The notes: generated by a model not told the origin, from the sequence alone. Shown: positions 18,707-28,534, counted from the stretch's first letter. The stretch: DNA of 57,057 nucleotides from Candidatus Helarchaeota archaeon (GCA_013375455.1 JABXJT010000025.1:1-57057), one strand, 5' to 3'. Numbers and translations: made by a program.

Positions 18707-20002
18707 TTGAAACTCATGGAATGGGTTTCCAAATCTCTCTCCTTTTTATATCCGTATTCCTATCACGGAAATAAAATTAAAATAACCATTGAAAATAAGA
18801 CAAAAAGATGCTTTTATCAAACAAAAAAATTCATTCCGTCTAAATTCTTCGTCTATGATGAACATTTATTACCCACGACAACAAAAATTAAAGGTCCCCG
18901 GGGAATTCAAGAGCAGAAGTTTCTAACCTTACAACAATTGGTCAGTTTGTGCGAATGCGATTCAATAATTGTAACAATTGAACATGAGGATTTAATTCTC
19001 CAAACAAACCTGAAATCAAAAAAACCTCACTTTTTGGTGGGGAATTACAGTTGGAAAGTTAAACAATTACCTAAAGGTCGGCTCACCAGTAGATGTGCCG
19101 CAATTTGGAATTTTTGCGAGCCAAATTTAACCGCGTTTTGTTTTTATGCAAAATTTGATGAGCAATCAATAAAATTAATGAACAAATACAATTTGAAAAT
19201 TAAGAATCTCTTTTACTGGTATGATTGGAGATCTGAAGGAAACCAATTTGCTGAAATTGGCGCCTATTTCATGGGATTACAGTTTCGTTTGTCACAATCA
19301 AATTCGGGGTTCTCACTATCAAAGCGAAATACAGTTCCCCACAATAATTTTAGTTATATCATGCAACTTTTATACGATCATGGGTTCTTCCACTTAGAAG
19401 ATATGACAACGGATAAACTCAGGCGGATTGGGCGCTTATTCTATTTGAAAAAAGAAATTAAGAGTAATAAACGTAAAATTTGGAATATGCTCTTTCATTC
19501 ACACGTTGAATTGAAATTAATAAAAGAATTAAAGCCGATTTTTGATTTTTTCGACAAGTATCAGCGATTGGTGAGGAAGATCCAAAGAAAATATCGACAA
19601 AAGCACTGCATAAAATTAAGGCGCTATGGTTTTTTTGGGTTCCTAAAGTATTATCGAATTGTTAATACTTACATTAGAAGATTAGATATTAAAATAATGG
19701 CGAGCATTAGCGAACAATGCTTCAACTATTTGAGATGCGGACATCCAATCCATAAGGTACAAATAAGACGTGACCGAAATTGGCATGAAATTCGTAAAAT
19801 CCTCTTACAACATTATTATAACCGAAGAAATTATCTTGAAACGCCCCAAATTCAGTTTCTCTGCTGTGAGTGCCACAGGGAGAACATGCGGAGGCGAAAG
19901 CAAAGAAGAAGAGTAATAAAAGACCTAAGACGAATTTTCACTAATTTCCATGATTTATTTACATTCGTTAATGGGATGGAGATCGAATCAGCAGTAGTAT
20001 AG
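18707..20002 (+). CDS. Unknown basic protein paired with the Ubl gene
   Basis: A 431-residue (TTG 18707) or 428-residue (ATG 18716) protein very rich in Lys, Arg, Tyr and Phe. I do not recognise the family. Visible features: a beta-rich N-terminal 120 residues, a helical basic middle (220-330) and a C-terminal Cys/His group, CGHPIH near 340 and FLCCECHREN near 384-393, spaced like an HNH or treble-clef zinc site though the first knuckle is not a clean CxxC. The tail is extremely basic (MRRRKQRRR). It starts 4 bases after the Ubl stop, so the two are almost certainly co-transcribed and translationally coupled. Nucleic-acid binding is suggested by composition; a role as target or partner of the Ubl is inferred from the gene pair only. 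Confidence 0.65.
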   Translation: MKLMEWVSKSLSFLYPYSYHGNKIKITIENKTKRCFYQTKKFIPSKFFVYDEHLLPTTTKIKGPRGIQEQKFLTLQQLVSLCECDSIIVTIEHEDLILQTNLKSKKPHFLVGNYSWKVKQLPKGRLTSRCAAIWNFCEPNLTAFCFYAKFDEQSIKLMNKYNLKIKNLFYWYDWRSEGNQFAEIGAYFMGLQFRLSQSNSGFSLSKRNTVPHNNFSYIMQLLYDHGFFHLEDMTTDKLRRIGRLFYLKKEIKSNKRKIWNMLFHSHVELKLIKELKPIFDFFDKYQRLVRKIQRKYRQKHCIKLRRYGFFGFLKYYRIVNTYIRRLDIKIMASISEQCFNYLRCGHPIHKVQIRRDRNWHEIRKILLQHYYNRRNYLETPQIQFLCCECHRENMRRRKQRRRVIKDLRRIFTNFHDLFTFVNGMEIESAVV

Positions 20003-20025
20003 AGATGATTTGTTTAAATTATGAG

Positions 20026-20964
20026 CTATAACAAAAATTGGGAGAGTTTTCGGAGGGTATTTATCCCATGTATTTCTTCTTTTAAGAAGGGAATTGTTTT
20101 TGGATTGTATTCTACGAACTCTTCGTGAATAACCTGTAAATTTTGGTCTTGTGAATCACGTTTAGCCCGGCAAAATTCACAATCAGTCTCGCTAGGAAAG
20201 AGTTTATTTATCAAGAAACCCCGAATCTTAATGCCGTATTCTTGCAGTTCTGCTATGAGTCGCTTGGTCTCGTAAATACTTAGAAGTTCAGGTATCATAA
20301 CAATGATGAAACTTGTTTCGTCCTTAGTTAACCATTCACGCGCTTCAATCGCCCAAGTTTTCATTTTTTCCAGTAATTCAACGGGATCTTTTTCTTCCTG
20401 TTCATCCTTTTTCTTGCGACGGAAAAATCCTGCAAGTTTTCCAACAAGAGAGCCTAGAGCGTGGCGAATTCTAATCAGACGCATCATTGATGATTTCAAG
20501 AAATCGGGAAAGCTCAATAAACGCAAGGTATGACCAGTCGGGGCAGTGTCTACAATTACGAGGTCATAGTCTTCATATCGATACATTCTAACGATATTTA
20601 ATAAGCCGAATCCTTCATTAGATCCCGGAAAAGTTTCAAGACTATCTCCCATAATGATTTTATATTCAGGATATTCATCCAAATAATGTTGATAATCACT
20701 AAGGACCTCTTTTGGATTAATTTCAAGGGCGTATAGGTTTTCGATTCCCTCAATTTTCTCTATCTTACCGCTTGATAGATGCCCTTGTTCAAATACATCA
20801 GAGAGTGAATGAGCAGGGTCGCTAGAGATTATTAAGGTCTTCTTCCCCTGTTCGGCGCCATAAATTGCAGTAGATGCTGCTATAGAAGTCTTTCCAACCC
20901 CACCTTTTCCACCAAAAAGTAGTAGTCGACGTTCAGCCGAATTTACTATTTCTTTTAGCCCCAT
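20026..20964 (-). CDS. Get3/ArsA-type ATPase
   Basis: A 312-residue deviant-Walker ATPase: P-loop GGKGGVGKT (18-26 from the ATG at 20964), switch I DPAHSLSDVF and switch II DTAPTGHTLRLLSFP. A CxxC pair (CEFC, C262 and C265) matches the zinc-binding dimer motif of Get3/TRC40, the targeting factor for tail-anchored membrane proteins; arsenite-pump ArsA lacks this arrangement. A helical segment after switch II (MMRLIRIRHALGSLVGKLAG) fits the client-binding groove. The longer frame starts at TTG 20982, but the AAGGA upstream and the family length favour the ATG at 20964. It converges with the 431-residue gene, 23 bases apart. Confidence 0.9.
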   Translation of the reverse strand: MGLKEIVNSAERRLLLFGGKGGVGKTSIAASTAIYGAEQGKKTLIISSDPAHSLSDVFEQGHLSSGKIEKIEGIENLYALEINPKEVLSDYQHYLDEYPEYKIIMGDSLETFPGSNEGFGLLNIVRMYRYEDYDLVIVDTAPTGHTLRLLSFPDFLKSSMMRLIRIRHALGSLVGKLAGFFRRKKKDEQEEKDPVELLEKMKTWAIEAREWLTKDETSFIIVMIPELLSIYETKRLIAELQEYGIKIRGFLINKLFPSETDCEFCRAKRDSQDQNLQVIHEEFVEYNPKTIPFLKEEIHGINTLRKLSQFLL

Positions 20965-21124
20965 TTTACATCTATCCTTCAATTTTTAATTAATATTAGC
21001 AAAACAATTCTTTTAATATAAACGGAAATTATTAAAACTATTATTAAAAATAATAAAGGACAATAATAAATTAATTTCATGATAAGATTAATAAGAGAAA
21101 TTATAAGAACTGGGAAGTGTTCAG

Positions 21125-22036
21125 ATGGGTGAGTTGCTAGAAAGGTCAAAACTACACAGCTTTAAGGAATTTACGATATTTAAAGGGATCATGGAATGGG
21201 GCATTGAAGGTTTTAAGCAGAGATATTGCGTGCTAGATCAGATTCATTGGAGAACATTCTATTCAAGCATGAGAGATTTATTGGGCGATTCCACGAATGC
21301 CATATTAAAGAAAATTGGAGAGGATTTTGGACGGGAATTACATTCAGCAGTTGAAGATAAATATGGGATTGATGCAGAGACAGCCTTCTTATTCGTCCTC
21401 CAATACTTGGAAAAACTAGGGTGGGGTGCTTTCTGGAATGTTAAAATTAACACGGAAGCAAGTGAAATCACGGTTGAGCTTCATAACCCAAATGAAGCAC
21501 ACACGGATGGAATCCCCTCTTGCTATCACGTCACTGGAATTTTAAGGGGAATAGCGAAGGGGGTCTTGGGAGACGAAATCATCGTAAGAGAGATTGAATG
21601 CACGGCAAAAGGAGATAAAGTCTGTAAATTCGTAATAGGAAGCGAAGTTGTCGTTCCTGATTTATATGACAAAGAAACAATGGAAAAATTCACCGCAATC
21701 TTACAAGACCTTAAGAAGACCATTAAATCCTCCGTTGAATTACTGGCTACGGTCGATGGCGTGCCAATTCTATCCCCAGGTCTAGAAAACATTGACCCTT
21801 CTCTCTGGGGGACTATCATATCGTTCCTGTTAGCAGGTGGATTGAATTCTTCGACAGGGGTAAACAATGGCAACTTGAAGGAAGTCATCATTAACGCGGA
21901 ACAAGGTACCATTATCGCATCCCAAGTAACTGATAAGACTATTATTGCTGCAGTAGTGGGTCCTGATACTAGTCCTGGATTAGCGGGGTTAGCACTAAAA
22001 AAAGCAAAGGATAAAATTATCGAGATATTAAAATAA
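21125..22036 (+). CDS. V4R domain - roadblock/LC7 domain fusion protein
   Basis: A 303-residue two-domain protein. Residues about 20-175 form a V4R (4-vinyl reductase-like) small-molecule-binding domain; the end GILRGIAKGVLGDEIIVREI with CTAKGDKVCKFVIG is diagnostic. Residues about 180-303 form a roadblock/LC7 domain (VDGVPILSPGLENIDP, ending GLAGLALKKAKDKIIEIL). Roadblock proteins dimerise and regulate Ras-like GTPases (MglB type in bacteria, Ragulator in eukaryotes) and are abundant in Asgard genomes. The fusion suggests a ligand-sensing regulator of a small GTPase; this is inference. It stands alone between the Get3-like gene and the coiled-coil gene. Confidence 0.85.
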   Translation: MGELLERSKLHSFKEFTIFKGIMEWGIEGFKQRYCVLDQIHWRTFYSSMRDLLGDSTNAILKKIGEDFGRELHSAVEDKYGIDAETAFLFVLQYLEKLGWGAFWNVKINTEASEITVELHNPNEAHTDGIPSCYHVTGILRGIAKGVLGDEIIVREIECTAKGDKVCKFVIGSEVVVPDLYDKETMEKFTAILQDLKKTIKSSVELLATVDGVPILSPGLENIDPSLWGTIISFLLAGGLNSSTGVNNGNLKEVIINAEQGTIIASQVTDKTIIAAVVGPDTSPGLAGLALKKAKDKIIEILK

Positions 22037-22097
22037 CTATTTTATCTGAACGATATAAAAAACCAAATTTGATTCTCGAAAAAAAAAGAGGAATATA

Positions 22098-22131
22098 TTT
22101 TTTAGACTCGGGTATTTTTTAGATTCGGGTA
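22098..22131. repeat. 17-bp tandem duplication at the 3' end of the coiled-coil gene
   Basis: Two adjacent 17-base copies (22098-22114 and 22115-22131) begin with six thymines followed by AGAC/TTCGGGTA and differ at one base. The duplication spans the stop codon of the minus-strand gene (22119-22121), so it probably arose by slippage and lies partly in the 3' untranslated region. Confidence 0.75.
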
Positions 22132-25100
22132 ATCTTTTGAGCCCGGCTCATCCACATCGGACCCATCAACTCGTGGAATTGCTTAGCAAACCCATCTTGT
22201 TGCGAGATAATTGCGACATATTCTGCTGGTTTTATGCCTTCATAAATGGGAGCAATTAGAATTTCCTCACCATCGCGTGCACAGGCAAAGATATCGCCTT
22301 CTGGCCGCTGGCGGATCTGGATGTTGCCTTTATCCAACATTTGTTGCACTCTTTCTCGTTGGGTCGCTAATATCTTGGTTGCAACGATGACGCGCCTTGT
22401 GGAGGGGGTTTGCATCAAAGCATCGAAGGGTAAATCGTCGAAAGATGGAACGATGACTGAAACTGTAGATTTAGTTCTGACAAGCATATCTTTAACATAT
22501 TCAACGATGGCTTCGCGGGTAACAACTGGCCAAGTTAGTATGCCCTGAATTGGAAGAACATTAGTAACTTCTTGCCAAACAGCACGGAGAAGCTGCGCTC
22601 TTTCGGCGGTTCGATTCTCGGAGTCCCTGAAGGTCTGGGCCATGGCATCATTCGCCGCATTCAAGCGATTCGTGATGATGGTTTCTGTTTCATCGGATTT
22701 AGCGGCATATTTTTCATTCAACGTGTTCGCATTTGTCTCATAATCCGCTTGGTGTTGGGTTGCTAATTCAAGCAGGGTTTTTTCCATATCTGTTGCATCC
22801 GTTTGGAACCCAGCGGCATGATTGGATGCAATTTCATTCACTTGATCGGCAGTTGCCGTGGTTAAATCCTGAATTTGCTTGAGATAATCGTTATCGATCC
22901 CGTTAATTTCCTGTTTGATGTTAGCGAACCCTTCATCGACTCTAGCAGTAACTGTAGCATAATTATCTTCAACGGTTTTATTGACACGTTCAATTTCTAA
23001 ATTGATGTTGTCGCCTACGTCTTTTTTCATTTCATCTGTCGTGGAATCGACTTCGCCAAATTTAGTATCGTCAATATCCTGGAGATTGGTTTTATGGGTT
23101 TGAATGATTTCAGAAAGCAAGTTAATGTTCTCAGTTCGGAGATCATGGGCGCGTCCGTCAAGGTCATCTACCCGTTCATCCACGACTTTGTAGAAATCAT
23201 CACGCATCGTGTTCAATTCGTTCCGATACGTGTCAGTGCGTTCATCCAGCGTTTCAGAAAGCGTCTTTTCTAAATTAGCGGTATCAGTTTGTAGTCGATT
23301 TACCTGTGCTAGGACTGCATCCAAAAAGCGGTCTTGGACTTGATTGGAGATATCTTTAAATCGTTTGACCATTTCATCCATACCGCTACCAATCGAGTCT
23401 CTGAGGGAATAGAATTCAAGTTCCGTCGCTTCAACCTGCTCATTGAACACAGTGGCGGCAGCATCTCCAAGCATTGATTGGCGATCCTTGAACCATTGCA
23501 GATTGGAATCAGCTATACTAATCGCACCTTCTTTTAATTCATTGATTCGAGAAGTAAACGCGCTGCTTTCTGCGGCAAAAACATTCTTGACAGAATTTTC
23601 ACTATTTATAAACCAGTCGTCAAATTGTTGAGTATTTGTTTGTACATAGTTTTCCAGACCTACACTAACTGTTTCCGACATTTGATTCAAATCATTGTTT
23701 ATTTCAGTATCTAGTTCATCTAGTTTGGTTTTTTGCATTTTACGTATCTCATTCAGGTTATCTACTGCTGAACTTACCGCTGCTTTTAATTCGTCGTTTT
23801 CGCCAGCTTTTTCTTTCAGGCTATTCTCAGCACTGCGAGCCCACTCGCGAAGAGCAGTCTCCAGTTCTTTAACAAGATTCGATATTCGAGTTTTAACCTC
23901 ATTTGCTGTGTTTTTTACTTCGCCTTGTTGGGTTTTTGAAACTGACTTAATCGTTGACTTGTGTTCTGAGATGACAGATGATAATTTAGAAATCACTTCT
24001 TTTTGAATGCCATCAACTTGTTCAAGTAGATTTCCCAATCGCCGATCAACGTCTGTTATAAAAGTTTCCTTCAATGAGGTACATTCTTGAGTCAATGCTG
24101 TAATTTTTACATCAATTGCGTCCGCTAATTTCCTCTCTAATTCCGTGGAATCAGATTGGAGACGTTTCACCTGGTTATCAATTCTCTGTAAGAAGTTATT
24201 TTGGACATCCTCTAAGGTCCCTTTGATTCGAGCGAGCAAATCGCTTGTTAAGCCAGCTATGCTATCTTTTAACTTGTAAAATTCAGATTCTTGGGTTTCA
24301 ATTTCTTTGTTAAAGGTACCGGCAGCACGTTCTCGCATTAACCGTGCCCGATCCATAAACCAGTCAAAATTTAGTTCAATTGATTTGCTAATCTCTTCTT
24401 TAAGTTCGGCATCCTTACCCCGCACGATCGCGACTTGCCCATCAATCATGTCGAGAAATTGGGCAGATAAATCAGAGTGCCATTTATCATACGCGTTGTA
24501 AACTTCGTCACGATTTGCAACAATAATTTCTTTTACGCCAGCGACGTATTTATCAAAGGTACCATCAATTTTGATGTTTAAAAGATTTAATGATTCTCTG
24601 TTTTCATCCGTAGTTTTATCGTGGATTGCTTTGGTTTGATTTTTTAATAGAGCATTTTTTTGATCAATTGCGTTAGAAAGGGTTTGTTCATATTCATGAA
24701 TGGTTGCATTATGTGTATCATTTTTCTCCTTGAATGCTGCGGAGATTTCTTGTTTTTTTGTCTCAACATCTGAATTGAGTTTCATGATATGTTCAGTGAT
24801 CGTTTTGGAAATATTCTCACGTGCTTTCACGGTATCTTGAGCAAATTTTTCAATTTGGCTACTAACATCATTTGCTGCACCGTCCTTTAGAGTTATAACC
24901 TCTTGCTGTAGATCCGTAATATGGCCTTTGACATGCGCATCTAATTGCTCTCTAGATTCTCCTGTCTTCTTTTGGAAGGAATCCAAGTATTGAGTAAAAG
25001 CACTCCATGGCACAACAGGCAGGTAGCGAGGAACACCTTTCACAACTTCAGTAATTTGAACTGCTAACTGCCCAGCGAGAAATTTCTGGATGGCAACCTG

Positions 25101-25271
25101 AGCTTCCTCAAAGGAAATGTTTGCCATTGCAGCAACCAAACTGGGAGTAATGAAACCTTTTCCGTAGAGTGCCACAAAAGCCCTAGCTTCAGGTTCAGTA
25201 ATTTGAACGCCTTGCTCTTTTAAACTTTCAAGAATGATTTTAATCATATTGGTTTTTTCAGTGACTGCCAT
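22119..25271 (-). CDS. 1050-residue coiled-coil protein with wHTH head and TrmB-like tail domain
   Basis: The protein has three parts. Residues 1-80 form a TrmB-like winged helix (ITEPEARAFVALYGKGFITP, then NISFEEAQVAIQKFLAGQLA). Residues about 100-900 are long coiled coil with an internal duplication: 254-470 and 546-755 align at an offset of about 292, shown by NFDWFMDRARLMRERAAGTF and NLQWFKDRQSMLGDAAATVF and by the shared VNRLQ/VKRLQ segments. Residues 900-1050 form a globular alpha/beta domain (STVSVIVPSFDDLPFDALM, IYEGIKPAEYVAIISQQDG) like the effector domain of TrmB regulators. No membrane helix is present. The gene follows the STAND ATPase gene by 21 bases with a strong AAGGAGATGA site, so they form an operon. 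Chromosome organisation or a signalling scaffold are possible roles; none is proven. Confidence 0.8.
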   Translation of the reverse strand: MAVTEKTNMIKIILESLKEQGVQITEPEARAFVALYGKGFITPSLVAAMANISFEEAQVAIQKFLAGQLAVQITEVVKGVPRYLPVVPWSAFTQYLDSFQKKTGESREQLDAHVKGHITDLQQEVITLKDGAANDVSSQIEKFAQDTVKARENISKTITEHIMKLNSDVETKKQEISAAFKEKNDTHNATIHEYEQTLSNAIDQKNALLKNQTKAIHDKTTDENRESLNLLNIKIDGTFDKYVAGVKEIIVANRDEVYNAYDKWHSDLSAQFLDMIDGQVAIVRGKDAELKEEISKSIELNFDWFMDRARLMRERAAGTFNKEIETQESEFYKLKDSIAGLTSDLLARIKGTLEDVQNNFLQRIDNQVKRLQSDSTELERKLADAIDVKITALTQECTSLKETFITDVDRRLGNLLEQVDGIQKEVISKLSSVISEHKSTIKSVSKTQQGEVKNTANEVKTRISNLVKELETALREWARSAENSLKEKAGENDELKAAVSSAVDNLNEIRKMQKTKLDELDTEINNDLNQMSETVSVGLENYVQTNTQQFDDWFINSENSVKNVFAAESSAFTSRINELKEGAISIADSNLQWFKDRQSMLGDAAATVFNEQVEATELEFYSLRDSIGSGMDEMVKRFKDISNQVQDRFLDAVLAQVNRLQTDTANLEKTLSETLDERTDTYRNELNTMRDDFYKVVDERVDDLDGRAHDLRTENINLLSEIIQTHKTNLQDIDDTKFGEVDSTTDEMKKDVGDNINLEIERVNKTVEDNYATVTARVDEGFANIKQEINGIDNDYLKQIQDLTTATADQVNEIASNHAAGFQTDATDMEKTLLELATQHQADYETNANTLNEKYAAKSDETETIITNRLNAANDAMAQTFRDSENRTAERAQLLRAVWQEVTNVLPIQGILTWPVVTREAIVEYVKDMLVRTKSTVSVIVPSFDDLPFDALMQTPSTRRVIVATKILATQRERVQQMLDKGNIQIRQRPEGDIFACARDGEEILIAPIYEGIKPAEYVAIISQQDGFAKQFHELMGPMWMSRAQKITRI

Positions 25272-25292
25272 TCAAATCATCTCCTTACTCCG

Positions 25293-27194
25293 TTAGGTTC
25301 CTCCTACGGGAATTTTTTTGGATAATTGCTCATTCAATTTATCTGCGAATTTATTTTGTCCGATACTTGTAAATTTATCTGCAGCTTGCTTCAATATGCT
25401 TGCTGCTGTTGAATTATCACCAGTTTTGAGATAAACATCGGAGAGTTTCCCATAAAACTGCCAAGCATAGAAAAATTCCTGTTTTTCCATGAAGGTGTCA
25501 GCTGCTGTCTTAATCATATTTATTAGTTGGTCTGTTTCACCCACATCATCAAGTAAGCGTTGGGCTCGTGAATAATTGGCACGAGCTAATGGGAAATTAT
25601 TCGTTGCCATATTTTCCTCGGCTTTCGATAAACTAAGTTGGGCTAAATCTAATTTTAATTCGCGAACTTTCGTTTGATCCCCTAGAAGCTGGTACGTGTC
25701 TATTGTTTTTGTTAAAACATCTCGGGCATAATCACCCAGATCATTTGCTTTGAACATATTTGTTGCGCGTTCTAAGATGAGACTGGCTTTCTCGATTTCG
25801 TTGATCTTGACGTAACTCTCTCCAGCAAGAAGAATGTATTCAAAGGATGCGTTGTAATACTTGTACCTAAAGCAAGAATTGAAGATACGTTCATATCCTC
25901 TTGCAATGAGTTCAATCGGTGCTACTAAACCGGCTGTTACAGCATCAGTTCTCAAGCGTTCCATTTCATCGTGAAGGAAATCGCTAAATAATCTTCCATT
26001 CTCAGCATCATCTTCTGCTACAAGCATGATACCCTTTGCTTGTGCGCCGATGGCAATATCGCCCAAGCTATTTCGCAGGTGTTCCCAAAAGGCATTCAAG
26101 GTAATGTAATAATAAGCAGCTTCCTTTGAAATCATCTTTTTGGATATAAGATTATTTAATTCCGCTTCACACTCCTTGAGTTGCAACCCACTCCCTTGGG
26201 AAATCTTCACTAAGTCGGCAAAATTCACGGTTTCCATAGAAAATGCTTGCATTATTTTCCGTTCACCTTCAGAAATCCCGACAAGTTCTCGATCGAAGCC
26301 AGTTTTAACATCAGCTTCAAGCTTTTCATTCCATAAATCCTTTGTAATTTCTCTCACACCTTCTCGATTCTCACTGATATAGCCACCATTATATAATATC
26401 ATTTGAGGAACATTTAGGGAGGTTTCAATAAGCCGTTCTCTAACTTCCTCATCGATACTGAGTCCTGCTCCAGTTTCATGCTTCATAAGCAGTTCGTTGG
26501 CATCAGCCATATTTAAGGTGGGGACACCAATTTCTTCGAAATTGGTTAGAATATACTTTATTTTTGGGTAATAACGTTCCCATGCTGAAATAACGAATAA
26601 GATTGGGATATTGAAGGGTCTTCCTTTTTTATCGACTGTTGTTATCTGATCACAAATCCCTTTAAGAATATCAAATGCGACATCTAAATCTAAGAAGAGA
26701 AATCGTTCGATATTATCAATAAAAACCACTATTCCTTTCATACCTTTCTTTACGACTTTCTTTTGATTTCCATCTAACTTTTTCGTAAATTTTTTGAAGA
26801 ATTCTGCCAAGTATTTCTCGCGATCTATAATCTCGTAAGAACGCTTAACAAAAGGTGCTTTCTTCCCTTTCTTTCCACGCTTGGTGGGTTTCTGAAACGG
26901 CTTTCCCTTTGGGAGCGTTTCAATCTCTGCTCTCAGGTCATCGAGGACATATTCGGCTCCAACTAATGGGATTTCGTGGGAAATCACGTAACAAGAAGAA
27001 TTTTGTGCGACTGTAACGAGTTTATTAATCAAACTCGTTTTTCCTATACCGCTTCTTCCATGAATTATTATCCCTTTGGCTGTTTCTTCACCAGCCATCA
27101 CTTTATCCATCTGTGCTTTGAATAAATCAATCTCACGTTTTCGACCGACAAAATTGCTAGGAGAACATGGGGTCATGTAATCAAAACTCGCCAT
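25293..27194 (-). CDS. STAND/AAA-type ATPase with TPR-like C-terminus
   Basis: A 633-residue P-loop ATPase. NFVGRKREIDLF opens the domain, Walker A is GRSGIGKTS (46-54) and Walker B is IVVFIDNIERF (D160, E163). The Orc1/Cdc6-like order of motifs with a following helical winged-helix region (about 310-390) places it among AAA/STAND ATPases. Residues about 430-633 are helical hairpins like TPRs (YKYYNASFEYILLAGESYVK, EFFYAWQFYGKLSDVYLKTG). A Lys-rich loop (KPTKRGKKGKKAP) is inserted between the Walker motifs. It is the first gene of an operon with the 1050-residue coiled-coil protein; the ATG has a GGAAGGTGA site. A switch protein controlling the coiled-coil partner is the simplest inference. 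Confidence 0.82.
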   Translation of the reverse strand: MASFDYMTPCSPSNFVGRKREIDLFKAQMDKVMAGEETAKGIIIHGRSGIGKTSLINKLVTVAQNSSCYVISHEIPLVGAEYVLDDLRAEIETLPKGKPFQKPTKRGKKGKKAPFVKRSYEIIDREKYLAEFFKKFTKKLDGNQKKVVKKGMKGIVVFIDNIERFLFLDLDVAFDILKGICDQITTVDKKGRPFNIPILFVISAWERYYPKIKYILTNFEEIGVPTLNMADANELLMKHETGAGLSIDEEVRERLIETSLNVPQMILYNGGYISENREGVREITKDLWNEKLEADVKTGFDRELVGISEGERKIMQAFSMETVNFADLVKISQGSGLQLKECEAELNNLISKKMISKEAAYYYITLNAFWEHLRNSLGDIAIGAQAKGIMLVAEDDAENGRLFSDFLHDEMERLRTDAVTAGLVAPIELIARGYERIFNSCFRYKYYNASFEYILLAGESYVKINEIEKASLILERATNMFKANDLGDYARDVLTKTIDTYQLLGDQTKVRELKLDLAQLSLSKAEENMATNNFPLARANYSRAQRLLDDVGETDQLINMIKTAADTFMEKQEFFYAWQFYGKLSDVYLKTGDNSTAASILKQAADKFTSIGQNKFADKLNEQLSKKIPVGGT

Positions 27195-27430
27195 TCTTTC
27201 ACCTTCCGTTTATTAGGTCATGTAATTCGTCTTTTAGTTTTACTAAACTCTTGGAATTAGTTTTACCACCATTTTGATCATTCACTCTAATAAGACCTTC
27301 GTCTATATTTTAAAGGGAAATTTAAATCCTTTTCGTTAACATAACTCTTGTTAGATAGAAGGAACGATTTATCTTTGCGATTGATCAAATAAACATGTAG
27401 GTTATTCATTCTAGTTTAGAAAATTTAAGG

Positions 27431-28534
27431 ATGGAATGGGAAATGCAAGTGGATTTATGGGGTTTCACAAACCTCATGTTACGTTTTATAATAATTGGTG
27501 CTGTATTTTATATTGCTTTAATGTTTTTTATAAAAATAAGGCATGCAAGAAAGGCAGGGAGAGAATTATCTCCATTCCTTGGGTTAGGACTATTTTTTCT
27601 CTTTTATGCAATGACTTGTCTCTTTTTTGAGTATTTAGATTACCATGCGAATTTCCTATATATGGAATACACTGAACCGATACCTACAATTTTATATAAA
27701 GGGGCCATTTTAGCGGCGTATTGTGGGATGATTGGCCTGGTCTTTTTCACAGAAAGAATTTTGGGAAAAACGAAATTTGCATTCACGATATTTAACTTGG
27801 GCGCCCTTTCTTATGGAATTTTCTTTCTCTATGAACAAGCCGATTTACAGTTACTTACTTATTATACTATGCCGATCCCTATTCTCTTTTTAGTTTTCAC
27901 GTGGGCATTCATCTTAATCATAAAGACGAAAGGGGAAATAAGGCGAAAAATGGGTGTGGCCTTCGCTAGCCTGATAGGTTTTAGTTTTTTCTATATTCTA
28001 TCCATAGATTTGGTGAAATATAATATTGCGGGCTGGTTGGGCATTGAGGCATCTCTTATTACATCCATATCTTATGTTGGATCCCTCGTCTCCCTCCTTT
28101 TGTTAGGTTTTGTCTTCCTCAGCTTCGAAACTTTCACTGAATTTGCCTGGAAGGACAAGATGAGGGAAATTTTCATCATCTACCAAAATGGGATCTCGCT
28201 TTTTCATTACTCTTTCATTGAAAAAGCTAGTTCGGATGGCGCTGATTTAATTACATCCGGTCTGACAGGCGTGAAGGATATCTTGATGGATATGATGGAA
28301 ACGGAAAACCCGTTGAAAGTGTTCGATCATCGGGATCTCAAAATTATTTTCGAGTATGGCGACCATTCGACTATCGTGTTAGTTTGCGAGGAAAATCTCA
28401 ACATTTACCATTCAAAATTAGCATTGCTCATGAATGATTTTGAAGAGTATTTTCAAGACGCGCTTCCAAATTGGACAGGGGATATTGAATTATTTCGTCC
28501 CGCAAGGAAATTAATCGAGGATGTTTTTGTTTGA
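27431..28534 (+). CDS. 7TM protein with C-terminal longin/roadblock-like domain, copy A
   Basis: The 367-residue protein has seven hydrophobic segments at about 12-33, 46-68, 86-110, 115-134, 141-165, 173-195 and 206-232, then a linker SFETFTEFAWKDKMRE and a soluble C-terminal domain (about 245-367). That domain alternates strands and helices (IFIIYQNGISLFHYSF, ITSGLTGVKDILMDMM, LKIIFEYGDHSTIVLV, LALLMNDFEEYF) in the order of longin/roadblock folds. It is a tandem paralogue of the next gene and related to the genes at 32895 and 34005. I know no characterised homologue. A membrane sensor that recruits or regulates small GTPases is an inference from the domain type. ATG 27431 is used; an in-frame ATG at 27443 is an alternative. 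Confidence 0.72.
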   Translation: MEWEMQVDLWGFTNLMLRFIIIGAVFYIALMFFIKIRHARKAGRELSPFLGLGLFFLFYAMTCLFFEYLDYHANFLYMEYTEPIPTILYKGAILAAYCGMIGLVFFTERILGKTKFAFTIFNLGALSYGIFFLYEQADLQLLTYYTMPIPILFLVFTWAFILIIKTKGEIRRKMGVAFASLIGFSFFYILSIDLVKYNIAGWLGIEASLITSISYVGSLVSLLLLGFVFLSFETFTEFAWKDKMREIFIIYQNGISLFHYSFIEKASSDGADLITSGLTGVKDILMDMMETENPLKVFDHRDLKIIFEYGDHSTIVLVCEENLNIYHSKLALLMNDFEEYFQDALPNWTGDIELFRPARKLIEDVFV

